Source: Tyto alba (taxonomy: Eukaryota; Chordata; Aves; Strigiformes; Tytonidae). From it: a DNA stretch of 64,000 bases. Shown in pieces: positions 13,601-28,758 of the stretch. The notes under the pieces are model-generated. The model made no database searches and had not been told where the DNA came from. It saw only the letters and a program-made list of their open reading frames with translations. Location of the stretch: contig NW_024881321.1 in NCBI RefSeq assembly GCF_018691265.1, positions 27,416,698-27,480,697 on the forward strand, in the 5' to 3' direction. The first letter of the stretch is position 1; each line of letters begins with the position of its first letter. Made by a program: the position numbers and the translations under genes.

Positions 13601-16600
13601 TCAGAGAACATTTATAACCTTAGAAATAATATGTACATAAAAAACCTTTCGACTGTTATTCATTCATTCATATGAAATCCAGTTGACCAAATAGAGGTAT
13701 CTAACCCTGGAGCCAGCCAAATAGTATATACTTTACTGTCAGCTGAGAGAAACAAGCGCTTTCAGGGCACAGTTGATCTGAGCTACTTTAAAAATCTTTA
13801 TTGGATTAAGATGCACTTGCATCCTTCAGTTCTTGTTTCTCACCATTGATTGCAGAAGAAGAGTTCATAGCTCAGATGTGGATGCTGACATCTTGTGAGA
13901 TGAATTTCATTCCCAGACTCTGTCTTATGGACCTCAAGGTCTACAAACTTGGATAGACTGTGAAATTACTATCATACACCTTGATGGTATTTCTACTTTA
14001 TTTTTTTTGGCAGCAAGCAGTCACCCTGTGCTAGGCATTGAACACGTATCAAAAATATGTGTTCCTGTCTTGAACACCTTAATGAGATCTTTCTTTCAGG
14101 TGTTCTTTTCTTCTGAAGTAGAAGATGCAGGGTTCCCAGCCATCGCTCATTGTCTCTGTATGATTTTCTAACCATCCATTTGCACTATGGGAATGGAGTG
14201 ATCCAGAAAAATTAATCAACCTTTTCTGTAAATCGTGACCTTGATAATATCCATGTTAACGAAGTCTGAATTGGTAACCTGTTTGCCCCACAAGGGAAAG
14301 AGGAGAAACTTGACATAGTCTTCCCCTTGTCACTTATGCTCAGGCAATTCAGTTCAGATTACACCTCCAAGGGCAGAATAGTAGGGAAGCAATGCTGTCC
14401 AGGGTACAAGACTCCCAGGGACTTCATGAGGTACACAGCAATTTCACAAGTAGGGATGGGACTGGAAAACCATGGCTGTTTCTATCTGCAACCCATTTCT
14501 CCCAGTTTACAATGCCCACATCGTTGGGAAAGAAAAGAGGACAGCTCCTGTCTCAGTTCTACCCAGCTCCTTATTCCCAAACCAGCTAGAGTTCACCCAG
14601 GTAAAGACCTTTGTTGTTAGATGGAAAATGGTGAACTCAGCTCCTCTGCACCTGCAGAGAGAGGCCCAACTTCATCACACTTTTCATCAAGTCACCCCTT
14701 GCTTGGTAAAAATCAGTGTGGCAAAACTGAGTCCCTCAAAATCTCTTTTATCATTAAGTCAGCTGGATATAGACAGATAGGAGAGAGACTGATTGGAGAA
14801 AAAATACTGCCTATGAAATGTACAGAAGCTCACTCAGGAATATGACCAGCTGCAAATTGGTTTGGTAATGTCCTGGGACAAAACCCCCGGAATTCTCAAG
14901 CTGGTTATGGAAGCACTTTTAAAAAATCCTATTCCCCACAGGTTGTAATGCTGATTTATTTCTGTGCTAAAATGTGAAATAACATGGCTGGCAAACACTC
15001 TTTCAGAAATCTTGAAAATACTTAATGATATGTAGGGACATATTCTTCAATGTCATTTGTTCCTTAATGTCTCCCCATGGCAAAGGCACCATAATCACTT
15101 CAAGGCCACTCATCTCCATGTTAAAATACTCTCTTGCCTCTCTCAGCCATTCACTTTATCAGAAAGAAAGCAGAGATTAGAAGAGCATTATTGTAAGAAA
15201 GATGTGACCAAGATATTTCCGTGTCTTGTAGCTACCTAAAAATTTAACTCTGGCCTCTGGACCAAATGGCCAAGGCCACCCTCTCACTCCAGTGCATAAG
15301 CCATACTCAGCTGGTACTCGGTGGATGCTAAGGACACAAGCAAGTTGCTGTACTTTGCATACTGACAGGTGCCCACAAGCACTCTGGAAGCTCTCCAACA
15401 AATCCAGGTGAATTTACTGGATTTTCAGGAAGGGGTCCACTGCTGTATGTTGGCCACACAGCTGAGTTTAGACTCACACTTAATTTTTTTCCCCATTTGA
15501 AACACTACGCTGTCTGATGCTTAGAAAATCCAAATTTGCTTTTCATTTGTTCAGGTAGTCATGCTCTAAACCAGCCAGGAATGTTTTGTCATTTTTCATT
15601 ATTAATAGTGACAAATAACACCATTAACAACACTAAGGTTCTCTTTAGAATTTATTGCACTTCTGAATGAAATGTTACCTGGGTTTGAGACCTTACTCTG
15701 CTAGCTGTTGACTTGCTGAAGCGTTTTCTAACAAAGCAAGCAATACTCACACTATAATCCAGGCTAATGACAAACTTCCAGAAAGAAGTCCAAGGCTCAG
15801 CCTTCATTTGCACAATTCACCATTTAATTTTAATGGATTAAGTTGCATAGTCAAGGGAAATGTGCACTGATAAGAACATACCTGTGAATGCTTCATTCTC
15901 ACTGCACTGGTGGAAGTTGCCATAGTAACTTATCAGGATAAGTTAATCGAGCTTTGCCTGTTATCAGAAACCAGATGGAGCAAAGAATCCCAGCTATGGA
16001 TCTTTAGGCAGCTGTTAAAAGTCAGATTGAAGTTCAGCTAGAGGTAAACAGGGAAAGAGTCTGTCAGACAGAAATCATAGGCATAATATGTTGGTATAAA
16101 GGAATTACCAAGGAAAACGGGGAGATGAGGCAGAGCAAGAAGTGTTTAAAATTTTTATTGCTAATATTTAAATGTTTTTATGGGTTAGAAAGTATGTTTA
16201 TTTAAATAAGATTCTGATATTCCATATGGTTTGCTGCATTCCTTATGTGACTACCATATCATATTTGCTTAGTCAAAGCAGTTTTTCTTCTCTACTCAGT
16301 CTCACGGGGTCAGCCCAGCACAGGAAAATCAAATTGTCCAAATTCTCTTTTTTACGCCATCATTTATAACCTCCAGGAATGTACACTCAATTTCTTTCAC
16401 ACTTACGTGTCTACAGCCGGGTGATGATTTGTGAAGGAGAAGGACAACTTGATTTTCATGGGCCAGTGTGGGGATCCATGCTAGACTGGTAAAAAAACTT
16501 TTTTCATGGAGTATGACAAACACCAGGAAAGTGATGCAGAGAAAGGTGCTGGATTTTCCACTGAGGGTGACCCGGAGCACAGGGAGGAGGGCAAAGTACG

Positions 16601-18013
16601 GAAAGTCCTGAACACATTTCTTCATGTTGTGAATATGCAGACAGGGCGGTTTGAGGTGACCAGGAATTTCACTTCTGGGAATTGGCTGTATGCTTACGTG
16701 CAGGTTCAGGGAACATGAAAGTTCTTGAGGCCTTTGCTTGGGAACACAAGGTGTGTTCTTGTCTCCTTCTCAAGCAGTAAAGTTGTTACTTTTTCCTGTT
16801 TGTACAGTCTTTAATTTACCTGTAGGCTTTGGGTGTGTAAAGCTATGACAGTATGACCAGTGCCTAGTGCCCTACGCCTACTAGCCTATATGATAAGTGA
16901 CAGCAGCACAGAACTGCAGCCTGGTAAAGATGTCCTACAGATTTGAGTGCAGATCACACCATACTGACTTCAGGCAGTCATTTGCTACTCTGCTCTGCAA
17001 ATTCAGGGGAGGGAGGCCAAAATCATGAGCCTTGGGTAGCCCAATTATGAATATAGAAGAAAAGCCAAGAGGTGCTTTTCACCAATACAATCACTAGCCT
17101 TTAGCCTTTGAGGTGCATCATACAAGACACCTTGAGTTAACTTCGCTCTTCATCAGAAGTACTAATCCTGAAAGGATCCACAGGCATCAAATTAATTTGA
17201 ATTCCAACAGGTTAATCAGAAAGCTCAAGGTTGGCCTGGTTTGGAAGGTACTAAGCATCCATCTAGTTTCCATGAAGAGCATTCATCTGCACATTTTTCT
17301 TTTGGTATTTTGCCAGGTTTTCCTAAGTAGGAAAATAAAATGAGATAAAATTGATAAAACCACCTTGAAAGGAAGTGTAAACATCGCAGAGAGTTGGCTT
17401 GCATAGTACATTTCTTAAAGGGCTGGAAGCCATCTGTGGCATAATGTGAGGCAAGTTATATATTCTGAAAATAACTGAATCCAAGAAGCATATCAACATA
17501 AAAGGCTGGTGGGTAAGCCAGTCCAGATAAAATAAAAAGTGACTTTACCTTTTCTCCCACACCTAACTGAATTCAAACATTTTCTGCATTTTAAAAATCA
17601 TGGGACTTTTTTCTTATTTATTTTTATGGATACAATCCTTTTTAGGGTTCCTGACAAGATGAAAGATCTATTAAGCTAAAAACTGTACAAACACATAGCT
17701 TTTGCGCCAAGAACTTGATTCAGAAATTAATTCAGATCCTGACCACCCCAGCCCTTGGCCATTAAATCATATTTCCTTTGAAAAGCAGGCAGGAGATATG
17801 AATAAGGCAAATAATTCTTGTTTCTTATTTATCTAGGTTTGTTCAGGACTAGAAACAGAAATAAGCAAATAAATGAAGTACAGTAAGCTTCTGACCTATT
17901 CTGCTATCAGGTCAAAGCAGAACTGCAGCTGTATTTTACAGATTTCAAAGGTTCAGAAAAATGAAGTACTCCAGTTTTGGGGTGGTTCTGAACAGCATTC
18001 TGAAGTGCAGCTT

Positions 18014-18057
18014 AAAAAAAAAAAAAAAAAAAAAAAACCAAAACAACAAAAACAACC
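18014..18057. repeat. Poly-A run followed by A/C-rich tract
   Basis: A run of 24 A (18014-18037) is followed by an accaaaacaacaaaaacaac tract. No retrocopy body is recognisable upstream, and no target-site duplication is evident. Confidence 0.9.
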
Positions 18058-18369
18058 TGTAGGTGGGTATCTCCTTGTTTTGATGCCTAACAAACACTGA
18101 AGAAGCTGGAACACATCTGGAGGTCTGCATAGTCCAGGCAAGAGTCCTGGAGAATGTTACTCCCAGTTAGAGACAAACTTGCAGAAGGATTTCTCTGAGA
18201 GCAGTCTATGGATTGCTGTGGTTCTTTGCACCTTTCCAGTTCTTCTGTATTTCTGCTGTTTGGATAACAGCTTTCAGCTTGTCTGCTTGCATATTGTAAG
18301 CCAAATATTAAAGAATTTGTAGCTACAATGGTAAAGTTCTCCTGGATTTTAATGATGTACCCTGTATCC

Positions 18370-18385
18370 TTTTTTTTTTTTTTTT
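18370..18385. repeat. Poly-T run
   Basis: This is an uninterrupted run of 16 T within intronic DNA. Confidence 0.9.
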
Positions 18386-21300
18386 ATGTAACTCTTGTGA
18401 CACAGCTTTGCCTTCCTCTTGAACCTGCAGTGGATTTTTAACCTTTTGCTTTTTCCATCACAGGCTGTAGCTATGTATACAGTAGCAGAGATATAAATTC
18501 AGCTTCACGAGCAGTTGTACTGTAGAATAAAATAAGACAGGAAAAGCACCTGTAAGAAACAAAACTTGTTTAGATGTAAGTGCCTTTGATCAGCAAATGT
18601 AGCAAGGGCATGGGGAAAATAAATAGGCTTATCTTAAAATAGGGCATAGTTTAAAGTCATTCCCAGTGTGAAAGTATTCTCTTTGCACAGCTGAAACATA
18701 AATGATGTAGGATCAATGTTAGATTTTGGCTAGGATATTCTAAAAAGGAGCCTGTAGAAACTGTGCTAACTGATCACCACCAATGAGTTTACTTGCTGTA
18801 TGTCTCAAGACAGAAAAATTGAAAGATCGTGTAAAACTAGGAGCAAGTTGATGAAGAAATTAAACTACAAAATGACAGGAAGAAGACAGTAAATATAACG
18901 ACCAGCATTGGCTGGTTCAACTGGTTGTTTGAATTAAAATGATTATATATGCAGCCTCAGGAAATAAAAGCTCCCATTCTCTTCCACACAGTTTATAAAA
19001 GTCTTGCTCCAGTAATGAAAAATGGAAATGAGCCTCTCTAATGAATTACAGCAATTATCTCTCTGCGGGGCAAGGCAACTCTGAATCCTGTCATATTCCC
19101 CCAAGCAAAGCAGCACTGTGTGCTGTTATTCACCACACACCTCAAGAAATTCAACAACCTTTTCTTATTATTTCTTCCCTGAAGCATGAGGGTGCTCAGC
19201 TGCCAGCCCATGGCACTTCTGGATTTCACACTGTGAGTAGCCTTCAACTTCACTGGGGTGTGTTTGCACAGGGAGCTCTCTGTGTATGAGCAGCAGGTTG
19301 ACAGAGAATTAGATTGATTTCTTACACTGTTACAAGGCAGTAATTTATCCATAGATTATTAATCTAGTTAAAACAAAATCCTAGGTTTTTCTCACTTATG
19401 GACTCTAGCTGATTTGTGAGAAAAGAAACTGGTGCAAATCATATTTTAAACTAAAACATTCCTTTTCTATGCCACCTGTCATGGAATGTAAGAAAAGTAA
19501 TGCTAGTGTTTCCTTGTTAGCAGGACTTTACCTAGATTTCCTGGCTGTTGTTATAGAGATGGCATAAGTGACATGTCAAGGTGAAAGGACTAGTACTAAA
19601 ATTAAGTCCATCTGGAATCATTCCTCTACAGATAGGAAAGCTGTGAGTGCTTCAATTTACCATACATATACATTTTCTCACATACGAAATATTTGCATTC
19701 AAACTGGCTCAAATGCATTTTCATTCAAAACCATTATCTAAAAATCAATTAATTTTCCCATTAAATTATACTTGGACTGAGCCGAAAGTGAATGAGTGTG
19801 GGTAAATAGCATTCATTGCAGGTCAAAAAGCCTGCTATCTCTTGGACATTTTTCTAAAGAAAAAGCATATTTAATGTGTCCCCTTCTGCAAAATTAAGTT
19901 GATGTCTACTTATATTAATGAAAACTGAAATATGTTGTCTGGGAGATCACTGTTGAGGGATTAATATGAGCTCTTCATTTGTGACATACCACAGCTATGC
20001 TGGAGCAATATTTTTAGGCAAGATGTTATGTTAAACCAAAAGCATTTGGAGCATCGGGGATGTCTTTATCTGAATGTTTTCATGTGATAAAAGTATAGAT
20101 TTATTTGTATCACATAGGTATATCCCATATACATATAGCTGAGTTTTTTTGGACTTGCAGACTGAAAACTTCACAGTGTAAACAGAGATGTTTTGAGGAC
20201 CTAGGAAAGAAAATTTCGAGCATCCCATGTCTGTAGCTCCGTTCAACAGAGAACAACCTCTACAATTAACTGATTAAAATGGACAGAGCCTGTTTTCTCT
20301 TTCTTTTGGCAGTGATAAACTCTTTGCATCATGAACAGCTCTAGCCATAAATCTCACTTAAGGCCAAAACTGTGCATCATCTCATTGTCAGTATTCAGCT
20401 ACACCACCTGCACTTGTGGGCTCCGAGCTCAAATCCCAGGTTTCATAGTCACTCATAAAAATTGCATCAGGAGCTTTTGTCTCAACACACCAGGATGACC
20501 CTGATTTCTGAAGGCAAGGCAGGCATCATCCTTCAGGGCGCATGTTCCCAAGTGGTGGCTGGGGGAGCTGCCCTCCGGGAACCACGGTGCGCCTGTGGCC
20601 ACCAGCTAATCAAGGTGCTTGTAACTGCCAGAGAGCAAAAAAACAACAAGCAGAACAGCTGTCTGCCTCGGGAGTTTGCACAGTTCATTGTACAGTAAAA
20701 CAGTGAGAGCTCAGAAGAAAGAATGAGACTGGCTAATTTCCAGTTAATTTCCATGATACTTCATTGAAATGAAAATATGCCTAAAAGCTGCACAGTGTAG
20801 AAGAGGGGCAGACCCCTGAGGCTTTCATCTAAGGAAAGCAGAGTCCTTCTAGGACAAGACTTCATCCTGCAGCCACTGTTTTATCCCTGTGAGTCTACTT
20901 GTTATTACTGCCCACAAGTAACCTACTGGCAAGTTGCCATCTCTTTCAGGGTCTCTTCTTTTGTTCCCTCTCCTTATGCAAAGTTTTTAATGGTTTCTGA
21001 CTGCACAAGGAGATATCGCTGATCTTTTCCCTCCAGTTTTGAACTTTACAATTAAAAACGTTGTCATGGGTCAGCTCTCTGCTCTGCAGTAACACAGACT
21101 AAAAACTCAGAAGCCAGGTCTGAGCAAGCTGGTGTACATCTGCCACCCAGCACTGTGCCGCACCATGGGAAGCTGTCAACTTGGGTCCTAGAGGCAATAA
21201 AGATATTTTAGCACCTTTCTGCACCTCTTGACCTGTCTCTTCGCATGACTAACTGGTTCAGGTGACATGGCACTGCCATCCAGCCCCCAGGTCTGTGATG

Positions 21301-22347
21301 AGCTTGGCTGGGGTTATCTCGAGGATCTCTGACTACCATGATGTAGCTGTGCCCCTTGACTATCTTCTTCCCCATTCATTCCTCTCCAAATAGCACAGGG
21401 CTTTCTGTGTCGATTCTTTCTCAGGTTATCACTTCTGTCTCTCTTAGAGGGACATATTTCATGCTGTTGAGGTTGTCTGTTAGCCGGCAGTTCTGCACCC
21501 AAATCTGTATTGTTCAGGGCCTGGTTTTGATGTGTAAGTTTGATATGTAAATTACAAATCAACTTGCATAATTTCATCATCTTAAAACCTAAAGATGAGC
21601 CCAAGCTGGACATCTAGGTTCCCTGGAAAGTCAGCACAGCTGTGCAGTCCATGTACTATCCCAGGATAGGTTGATCTGGCCTCTAGAAATTACTACAGTG
21701 GGAATCCAGTCAACTAAGCTAGCCTAAGTTTTGACTTCGGTGGGATGAATGCCGATTGTAGTGAACAGCAATAGTATGCAGCAGGAAGTATTGGTTCTTT
21801 AAATGCCTTAGGCCTCTAAACAGTGCCTTTAGAAGTAGCATGGCTGTGGCTATGTTGCTATCTTAATCACGGCTGGGACTCCAGTGGCGCTGCAGCCAGA
21901 TGCCTCCGCTTGCCATGGTGTGGGCATCACCAACAGGCTGGCTCTTTCCACAGTCTGAGACAGGATCACACAGCTGCTGACTCAGGAAAAGCCCTGTAGA
22001 AATGTAATGAGCTGAGAACTTGGAGCAATCGTGGTGTTAAGTCTCTTATCTTCCCAAGCTTGGTGGCCTTGTGAAAACTGGTTTTGGGCATAGTGCCTGG
22101 CCTATAATAATTCCCAAACCATGACAGAAAATTGGTCTGGGGAGCTGGCCCAAGCCAAAACTGTTCCCAGGACTGTTCTCACAGTTTAGCTGTATGGACA
22201 ATCAACCTCCAGTGTGTCCAGGAGTATTCTTAACTTATTAAAGAAAACACTAATAGGTTAGGCCACAGAATGTAAGTGCAGTGAAGGGTGATGTTGGAGC
22301 CCTCACACTTTTAGTGATGCTTTTTTTGTCCTGTGTTTCTTTTTCTT

Positions 22348-22431
22348 AAAAAAAAAAAAAAAAAAAAGACCAAACAGACAAGTGAAACAAACAAACAAAC
22401 AAACAAAAAAAAAAAAAAACAAAAAAAAAAC
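22348..22431. repeat. Compound poly-A and (AAAC)n repeat
   Basis: A run of about 20 A is followed by a short unique spacer, then tandem AAAC units and two more long A runs. The minus-strand open frame of 142 codons that runs through it reads poly-F from this tract and is not a gene. Confidence 0.9.
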
Positions 22432-23044
22432 ATCTATAGATGAAGGCAGTATCCGTGGATCTTAGCCCACAGCTGCAGTGAAATGGGGAGAGAGCAGGAA
22501 TGATCTCTCTAGTGTGAGTAGTGTAGGATTCACTAGAAAATAAAATTGCAGAGGGACAGATATCTGGTGATTTAAAAAAAAATAAATTTAGCCCAGTGAT
22601 ATAAAAGTACTGGAGAGCATATAATAGGTCATCAGATAAAGAGTGAGAAAAGTAAATGTAGTGGGAGCTTGAGAAAATACTACAGAATTTTCTCTCAAGC
22701 CAAGGTAGACAACTAAGAGTTTTGACTGATAAAATAAAAAATAAAATTAAATTATTTCTGAATATATGGCTCAATTATGTAATTCAAAATATATTGACAT
22801 GGACAAGAAACTAAAATTACAATATTAAGCAACCCAAAATGGTTATTGACAGAGGCTGATTTGACATTAAAATATATACTAGAAATTACTGCACCACTAA
22901 ACGTCACTTGACAAAAAGAAGTACAGCAACAGTGTGATGCCATTTAAGCAACAGAGTTACTTAAACAGTCAGAATCTCTATATAGAACTTACGGTTCAGG
23001 GACAACATTGTAGCAAATGCAAAAATCTTGTGCAGGTCACTACA

Positions 23045-23096
23045 GAAAAAAACAAAAAACAGAAAAAAAAAAAAAAAAAAAAACAAAAAAACGAAA
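23045..23096. repeat. A-rich simple repeat
   Basis: This tract is almost entirely A, broken by single C or G bases. It includes an uninterrupted run of about 21 A. Confidence 0.9.
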
Positions 23097-26000
23097 ACCA
23101 CAAGAATGATGCCGGGAAGGCAACAGTTTACAGATGACAACACAGAACATGTCAGCCTGCTATTGTTTTTCTCAGAAATAATCAATCAGTTTTGTAAGAT
23201 AGCTTAGTAAAACATTCCTGGTATTTGAAGTGACAATACTCAGCATCCTGCTTTAAAATCTTCCTCTATATAAAACATGGAGAAAACCCATATCTAAAAC
23301 ATTAAGAATAGAGACAGATTTTTAAAGATATGTAGACATTTCCTGTCCTTTAATTTCAAAAAGAAGTATCTGGCCTTACTAGCTGGCTGACTGACCTCAG
23401 CAAAGAGGGATTCACCATCACAACAGTATGTTTCCACGCAGCTGTAGTCCTCTATACAACCATATCTTCCTGTGGGATTCTGTGCATACCAGTGATAGGT
23501 CTTGCAGTGGTCAGTGTTTTCACTGGTAGAATTCAGTATGAGTTTTGCAGGTAGCACAGACTGGTCACATAATATTTTACAGAATAGGACAGCCCAAAAG
23601 AGTGATCTAAGTCACTTATGATTTTAGTCCATTTACACAAAACATGTTTTGATAGAGCCAGATATGAGGTCATGTTTCTGGGAACAATGATTATCTGCCA
23701 GACCTAAAAAATGTGAGACTATTTTGCAAAGGAAAGACTTAAGAGAACCGAGGACATATCAGTAAAAGGCAAGGTAGAAACTTTCAGCTGCTGCAACAAA
23801 AACGGTTATCCATTACACATGCAATGGGGCAGAGTAACTAAGGATTTATGTCTTTGTCTGAATATGGAACTGATGGGTCTACTTATATCATTGAATAAGA
23901 AAGGGCTGAGATGTGATCAAAGACTGCACAACTCATCACCCACACTGCTTATGTGTTAAGTTATTCACCATCACAGTTTTGGTCCACACTGGTAAATGCC
24001 CTCCAAGACATGAGCATAGTTTGAAGGATATCTGGAACCATTCCCAAAAGCCAGCAGTTTGGACACAAAGTCAACCCACTTTTGATCTCCCAATCCAGCA
24101 TATTTCTTCAACACTATCTTAGCATCTGCTATCTGCTGTCCCAGTATTACCCTCAGAATACTTCACCCAAATACCTGTCACACCTCAGGGTATGTAACAC
24201 ATGGGCCACGGGAAACCTTGGGCCAAGTGTTGTGTAGAATAGATGCAGGGAGTTTCTGTCCCTTGGCATCAGGGCAAAACTCCTGAGATCATTTCAAGAA
24301 AGAGGCATGAGTTTTTTAAATGAAGACTTTAACAAGGATGGTGAAAAGTCAGAACAGTATGAGCCACATGTAAAGGCTAGAAAAATGCCTTACAATGGAA
24401 GACTTACAACTTATCCTCTTAGGTTATCGGAAAAGATCAAGAAGTGACTTACTTGGTGGCTGTGTGTATGTGCCTCCAAATGGAAAAAGTCCAAGTACTA
24501 AAAAACTTAATTTAAACCACAAATAGTAAGTGCCTATGGTTGGATAGTGAAGTTAGAAATATGTACCTTTCAAGTAAGGGATTGGCTTTAACAGTGAGGA
24601 TGCCTAACCACATGAGCAGACTCCAGAAGGAAATAGTGGATTCTCCCTCTGTAATTTTCTGGTCATTTTCCATCTTTAGTAAAATTCAAGGGCAAAATCC
24701 TTTTGCAAGTGGTTAAGTCTGTTCTGTCTGCCTGTAACATCAACAAATCCAGGGCTGATAATTCAGAAGATAAAGAGTTAACTGGGAACACTCTTTCCAG
24801 AAGAATGGATAAAACTTGACATAGATCTTGATAAAAGTTTCACTGCTTTTATATTAGTACAACAGATACCAAAGCAACGTGTAATGTGTTCTTGGCATAG
24901 CACACAGTTTAGTAAGCAGTGAAGCACTGGCTACACTCCATGCTTACTCCATTTTCCAAATGAATTCAATAGGTCACTCCAGATAAAGTGCATTACAGTA
25001 ATCCAGTTCTGAGTAGACAAAGGTATGTGGCAAGGTTTTATTGAAGAAGTTGTGTTTTCCTTCTCAGACACAGATGGAAATATTATTGGGGGCTATAATT
25101 GCAAGCTAGGCATGCAGGAGATTCTTAAGATCTTATAACACACCTGAATGGCCACCTGCCACCTCCCCAGGTGCAGTTTTGATGCTGACATAATATTTGA
25201 TAGCGTTCACACCTGCTCTTCCCAATTCACCCAAGTTGTCTCAGGTGATCTGTAATACATCTGCAGACAGCTAATCATCTTCCAGCTGTCTCACTCACGG
25301 GGGTACTCAGTTACTTGGCTCATTGTACCAGCTGGAACCAATGGGACAGATATATAAAGTTTCATCAACGTGCTGTGTGCAACCACCCCCCCACGCCATC
25401 CCAGTTCCATTTTGAGCGATCTCAGTTGTTTCTTTAATGTGCCTGTAATGCAATTCATTCAGAGCTGGAAATAATCCCCAAGCTAGAAATAAAGTGCTTG
25501 ACTTTCATATTTCAAGAGAGGGCTGCTAACTAGGTAAAAATCTCACGCCATTTTATTTATATAGAAAGAAAATTTGATTTTGAAACCAAAGCTGATTTTG
25601 AAACCACTGAGAAGCAATAACCACAGAACTTTATGATGTCATTGTTAAGGAGATGTTTTTCAGGCTTTATTTATGACCGAATTTTATACAAACCACCTTC
25701 AGTGTTGTGGGTATACAGGAATACCAACTAAGTGCAGGGAAATCAGATGCCATCTGAAAAAGTCATTTGCTCTGTGATCACCACAGGCTGGTTCCAGCAG
25801 AGGACTCAGGTACTTGCAAGTTATGTCACACAACACCAAACTTTCAAGCAGCTGGATCCCAGTGTTGAATCCAAAATATTGAGGCAAATGGATTGGCATA
25901 GGAAGCCAAAAAAATGCAGAAGTATGATTTAAAACACGTGTGCTGAGTAGGTGGTGAAAGTGCACTGACAGGTAACAGAAAATTTAAGCAGTGGAGATCC

Positions 26001-28741
26001 AAGCCTGCCTTACTTTTGTAGCCAAGTTACCTGCTGAGGGCAGTAATATACATTAGGGCTCACTATTTCTGCTCCAAATACAAGTGCCACCTTGCCATAG
26101 TGACCACACACATCAGTATATAAAAATATGCTAACAACAGTTCAAGCACTGCCTTGCAGAGTGAAAGACATACCCACTATGCCCACGTTTCTAGTTGGCT
26201 AGGTTTAGGTGGCTCCATCTTCCACAGAGAGGATTTTAAGGTGGCCCTTGAGATACACCTGACTTTGATTTGTGTACTGCAACCACGACACCTCAGTCCA
26301 GCTCACTGACACACCTTCTGGGGCCAGGCAGTTTGTAATGCTACACTGGAAACAGCAATGCAGCCACACTGGTTCTCATCCAGATGACCATGGAAGTTCT
26401 TCCTGGGGTGACTATGCCTCTTTTTAAGCAAGCCTTGAATTATTTCTGAATAGCAGCACTAAACAATAGAAGTACCTTGCTGAAGATTACTCTCCCTCAC
26501 ACCCCAACTCCAGGCCCAGGACCCGCTTTCCATTCATCCATTAGCAGCAAAAAGGATGTAAGTGCAGGACACACAGCCCTGCAGAGCAGTTGTACTGTAT
26601 CTCACAGCTTATTTTGGCTATCAGCAGTCTCCTGTCACACATACCCCACGCAAAGCCAGCTTTTCTCTATGTAAGATCTAAAACAGGTAACAGAGAACCT
26701 CTGGGCAATGAGGTAAATTTCTCCCAGGTGCAGCATGTTGTACCACCTCAGAAACATGCAGAGCCTTCTTTTGATTTTTAAAGGCTTTACTTTTGAAGTT
26801 ATTTTGTTTATTTGGAGCCTGAAAGGTAGACATCTCCAGACACTTCTCTTCTGGCAATGCTTAAAATCCCTTGTCCCAGGAGGGAGAACAAGCCATCCCC
26901 CTCAACTCCACTCAGAGCAATGTTCAAAAGTTTTATTTATATATACATCAGCTTAAATCTCAGCTTCAAGTGGTATGACCTAGCTGCAAAACCTGCCAAC
27001 TCCCAGATGGTTTTTGTCTCCTGCTGTAAACTTATCTCTCAGAAGACTACCCTGGGTCAGGGGATGCCAGTGATTACCCATATTTCTTTCCCACATTCAA
27101 AGCAATCATTTTAAAGCTACACGGTCTTTCTCACAAGCCCTTGTCTGGGTCTTGTCTAGGTCATCTATTATTACTCAGTGTGAAAACTGCAGAGTCTTGC
27201 TAGATTGACTATAAAATATCTTCAGGTTGCTGCAGGTTTTTGATTTGTTGCACAGTACTAGATGAAAATCCTTTCAGCTAAATATGAATGAAGACTTGGG
27301 GTTTATATAGTGGCCATCCAAGAAGAGAAGGTCGTCATAACTCTACCCTCGAAAAGAAAATGAGGGCTAAAGGAGTGTAATTAAGAAATTTTTTTGCAAG
27401 TAGTAGGACAGCATTTAGTATATTCTGTACTTGAACAGTTTAGGGTAGTGATGGCAACCACTGACACTCAAGCTGAGTTTGCCGCTGACAGGTATTTGGG
27501 CTGGTCCCAGCAGTAATGAGCCCAGATGCTTTTTAAAAATATATTTGTCACCAGGTGACAAAAAAAGTGCTTTAAGAGAAAGGGAATGGCTAACAAGTCT
27601 TTATCTTTGCAAAACCTGAGATGGCGGTGTTCTTTCTGAGGATCTATCATCAGAACCAAACACAACAATGCTTAGTGACTATATTGTGAAAAACACCAAG
27701 CAAGATATGAAGATCCATCACATTGGTAACATGCATAGGTAACTAGGGCAAAGAGACTCCTTCCCAGTCCAGCTGGCAGCATGTTTCAGAAGAGGCAGGA
27801 GGACCCCTGTCCAGCTGCAGTCCAACTGCCCCCATGCAGAGAGAACAGAGGGATTCTGAAGGCTCCTGCCTGAGTTGCTCCTCAGGACCCATGGCATCCA
27901 GGCTTCTGCATGGGCAAACAGATTTCTTCTACCACAGAGATTTTTCTCCAGTTCTTTACCCCCCCACCTTGTCCCAACACTCTTCTTACACATCCAATCT
28001 CGGATACATCACGTAAGAATAAATATTGCAGATTTGGGCTGGATTTATTTTTTCATAGCTCCTGACACCAGCTGTGTTTGCTGTACAAACTGATGGCCAA
28101 AACCACCACCCTGCTGAGCTATCTCTACTCAGCAACTCCCCCACAGGGCTTCACTTCCCTTAGAAGGGGACCATTAGCAACAGGATTTTCATATAAGCTT
28201 CGCAACAAAAGAGAAATTTCCTTTGAATTTCTTAACAAAAATAAAACAGCTACAAACTCTGAACCCTTCTAACAATGACAGTCTCATCCTGCCAATTAAT
28301 GCAGGATATGGCAGATATTAAGGTGTATTTGGCTTGGTTTGACTGCCAATATGTTTCTAAACACATGAGCTGCAGCTCTGTTTCTGCCCCTAAATACCTC
28401 AGTTGTCACTAAAGCATTAACACAATATTGTCTAGCCTAGTCAGAAGCCTGCAGACCCACTAACAGTTCTCAGGGAGTTGTCTCCCAACTCTGCAAGAAG
28501 TGCTGCCACCCAGCCTCTTTGCTCTTCCAAGACTTCCAAAAAATAGCTTACACAGAGCATAGAAAATTGTCAACTTTTCATCTTTGTAAAGCACCTGGGT
28601 GGCATAATTCTCCATAAGGTATTACCCACACATATTAAAATCCTTTCATTCATGGATCTAGTTAAAAAACAGAGAATAAATTAGGTTTGTTTTTATTTTC
28701 GGATTTAATTTCTAGGGTGACAAAAGACATGATGATTATTA

Positions 28742-28758
28742 TAGTAGTAGTAGTAGTA
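28742..28758. repeat. (TAG)n trinucleotide repeat
   Basis: Five tandem TAG units follow a gattatta stretch. Confidence 0.9.

Noticed and set aside
14327..14845. Three overlapping plus-strand frames of 74 to 102 codons
   Set aside because: They are shadows of one stop-poor stretch, none is recognisable, and they are consistent with chance.
16329..16718. Overlapping 98- and 70-codon frames on opposite strands
   Set aside because: There is no domain, no poly-A tail or target duplication to suggest a retrocopy, and no convincing splice sites.
18014..18057. Poly-A runs as tails of processed retrocopies
   Set aside because: No mRNA-like body or flanking target-site duplication is visible at this or the other A runs. 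Simple repeats explain them.
22346..22774. 142-codon minus-strand open frame
   Set aside because: Its end reads poly-F and FFVFF from the A-rich simple repeat, the rest shows no domain, and it overlaps low-complexity DNA.
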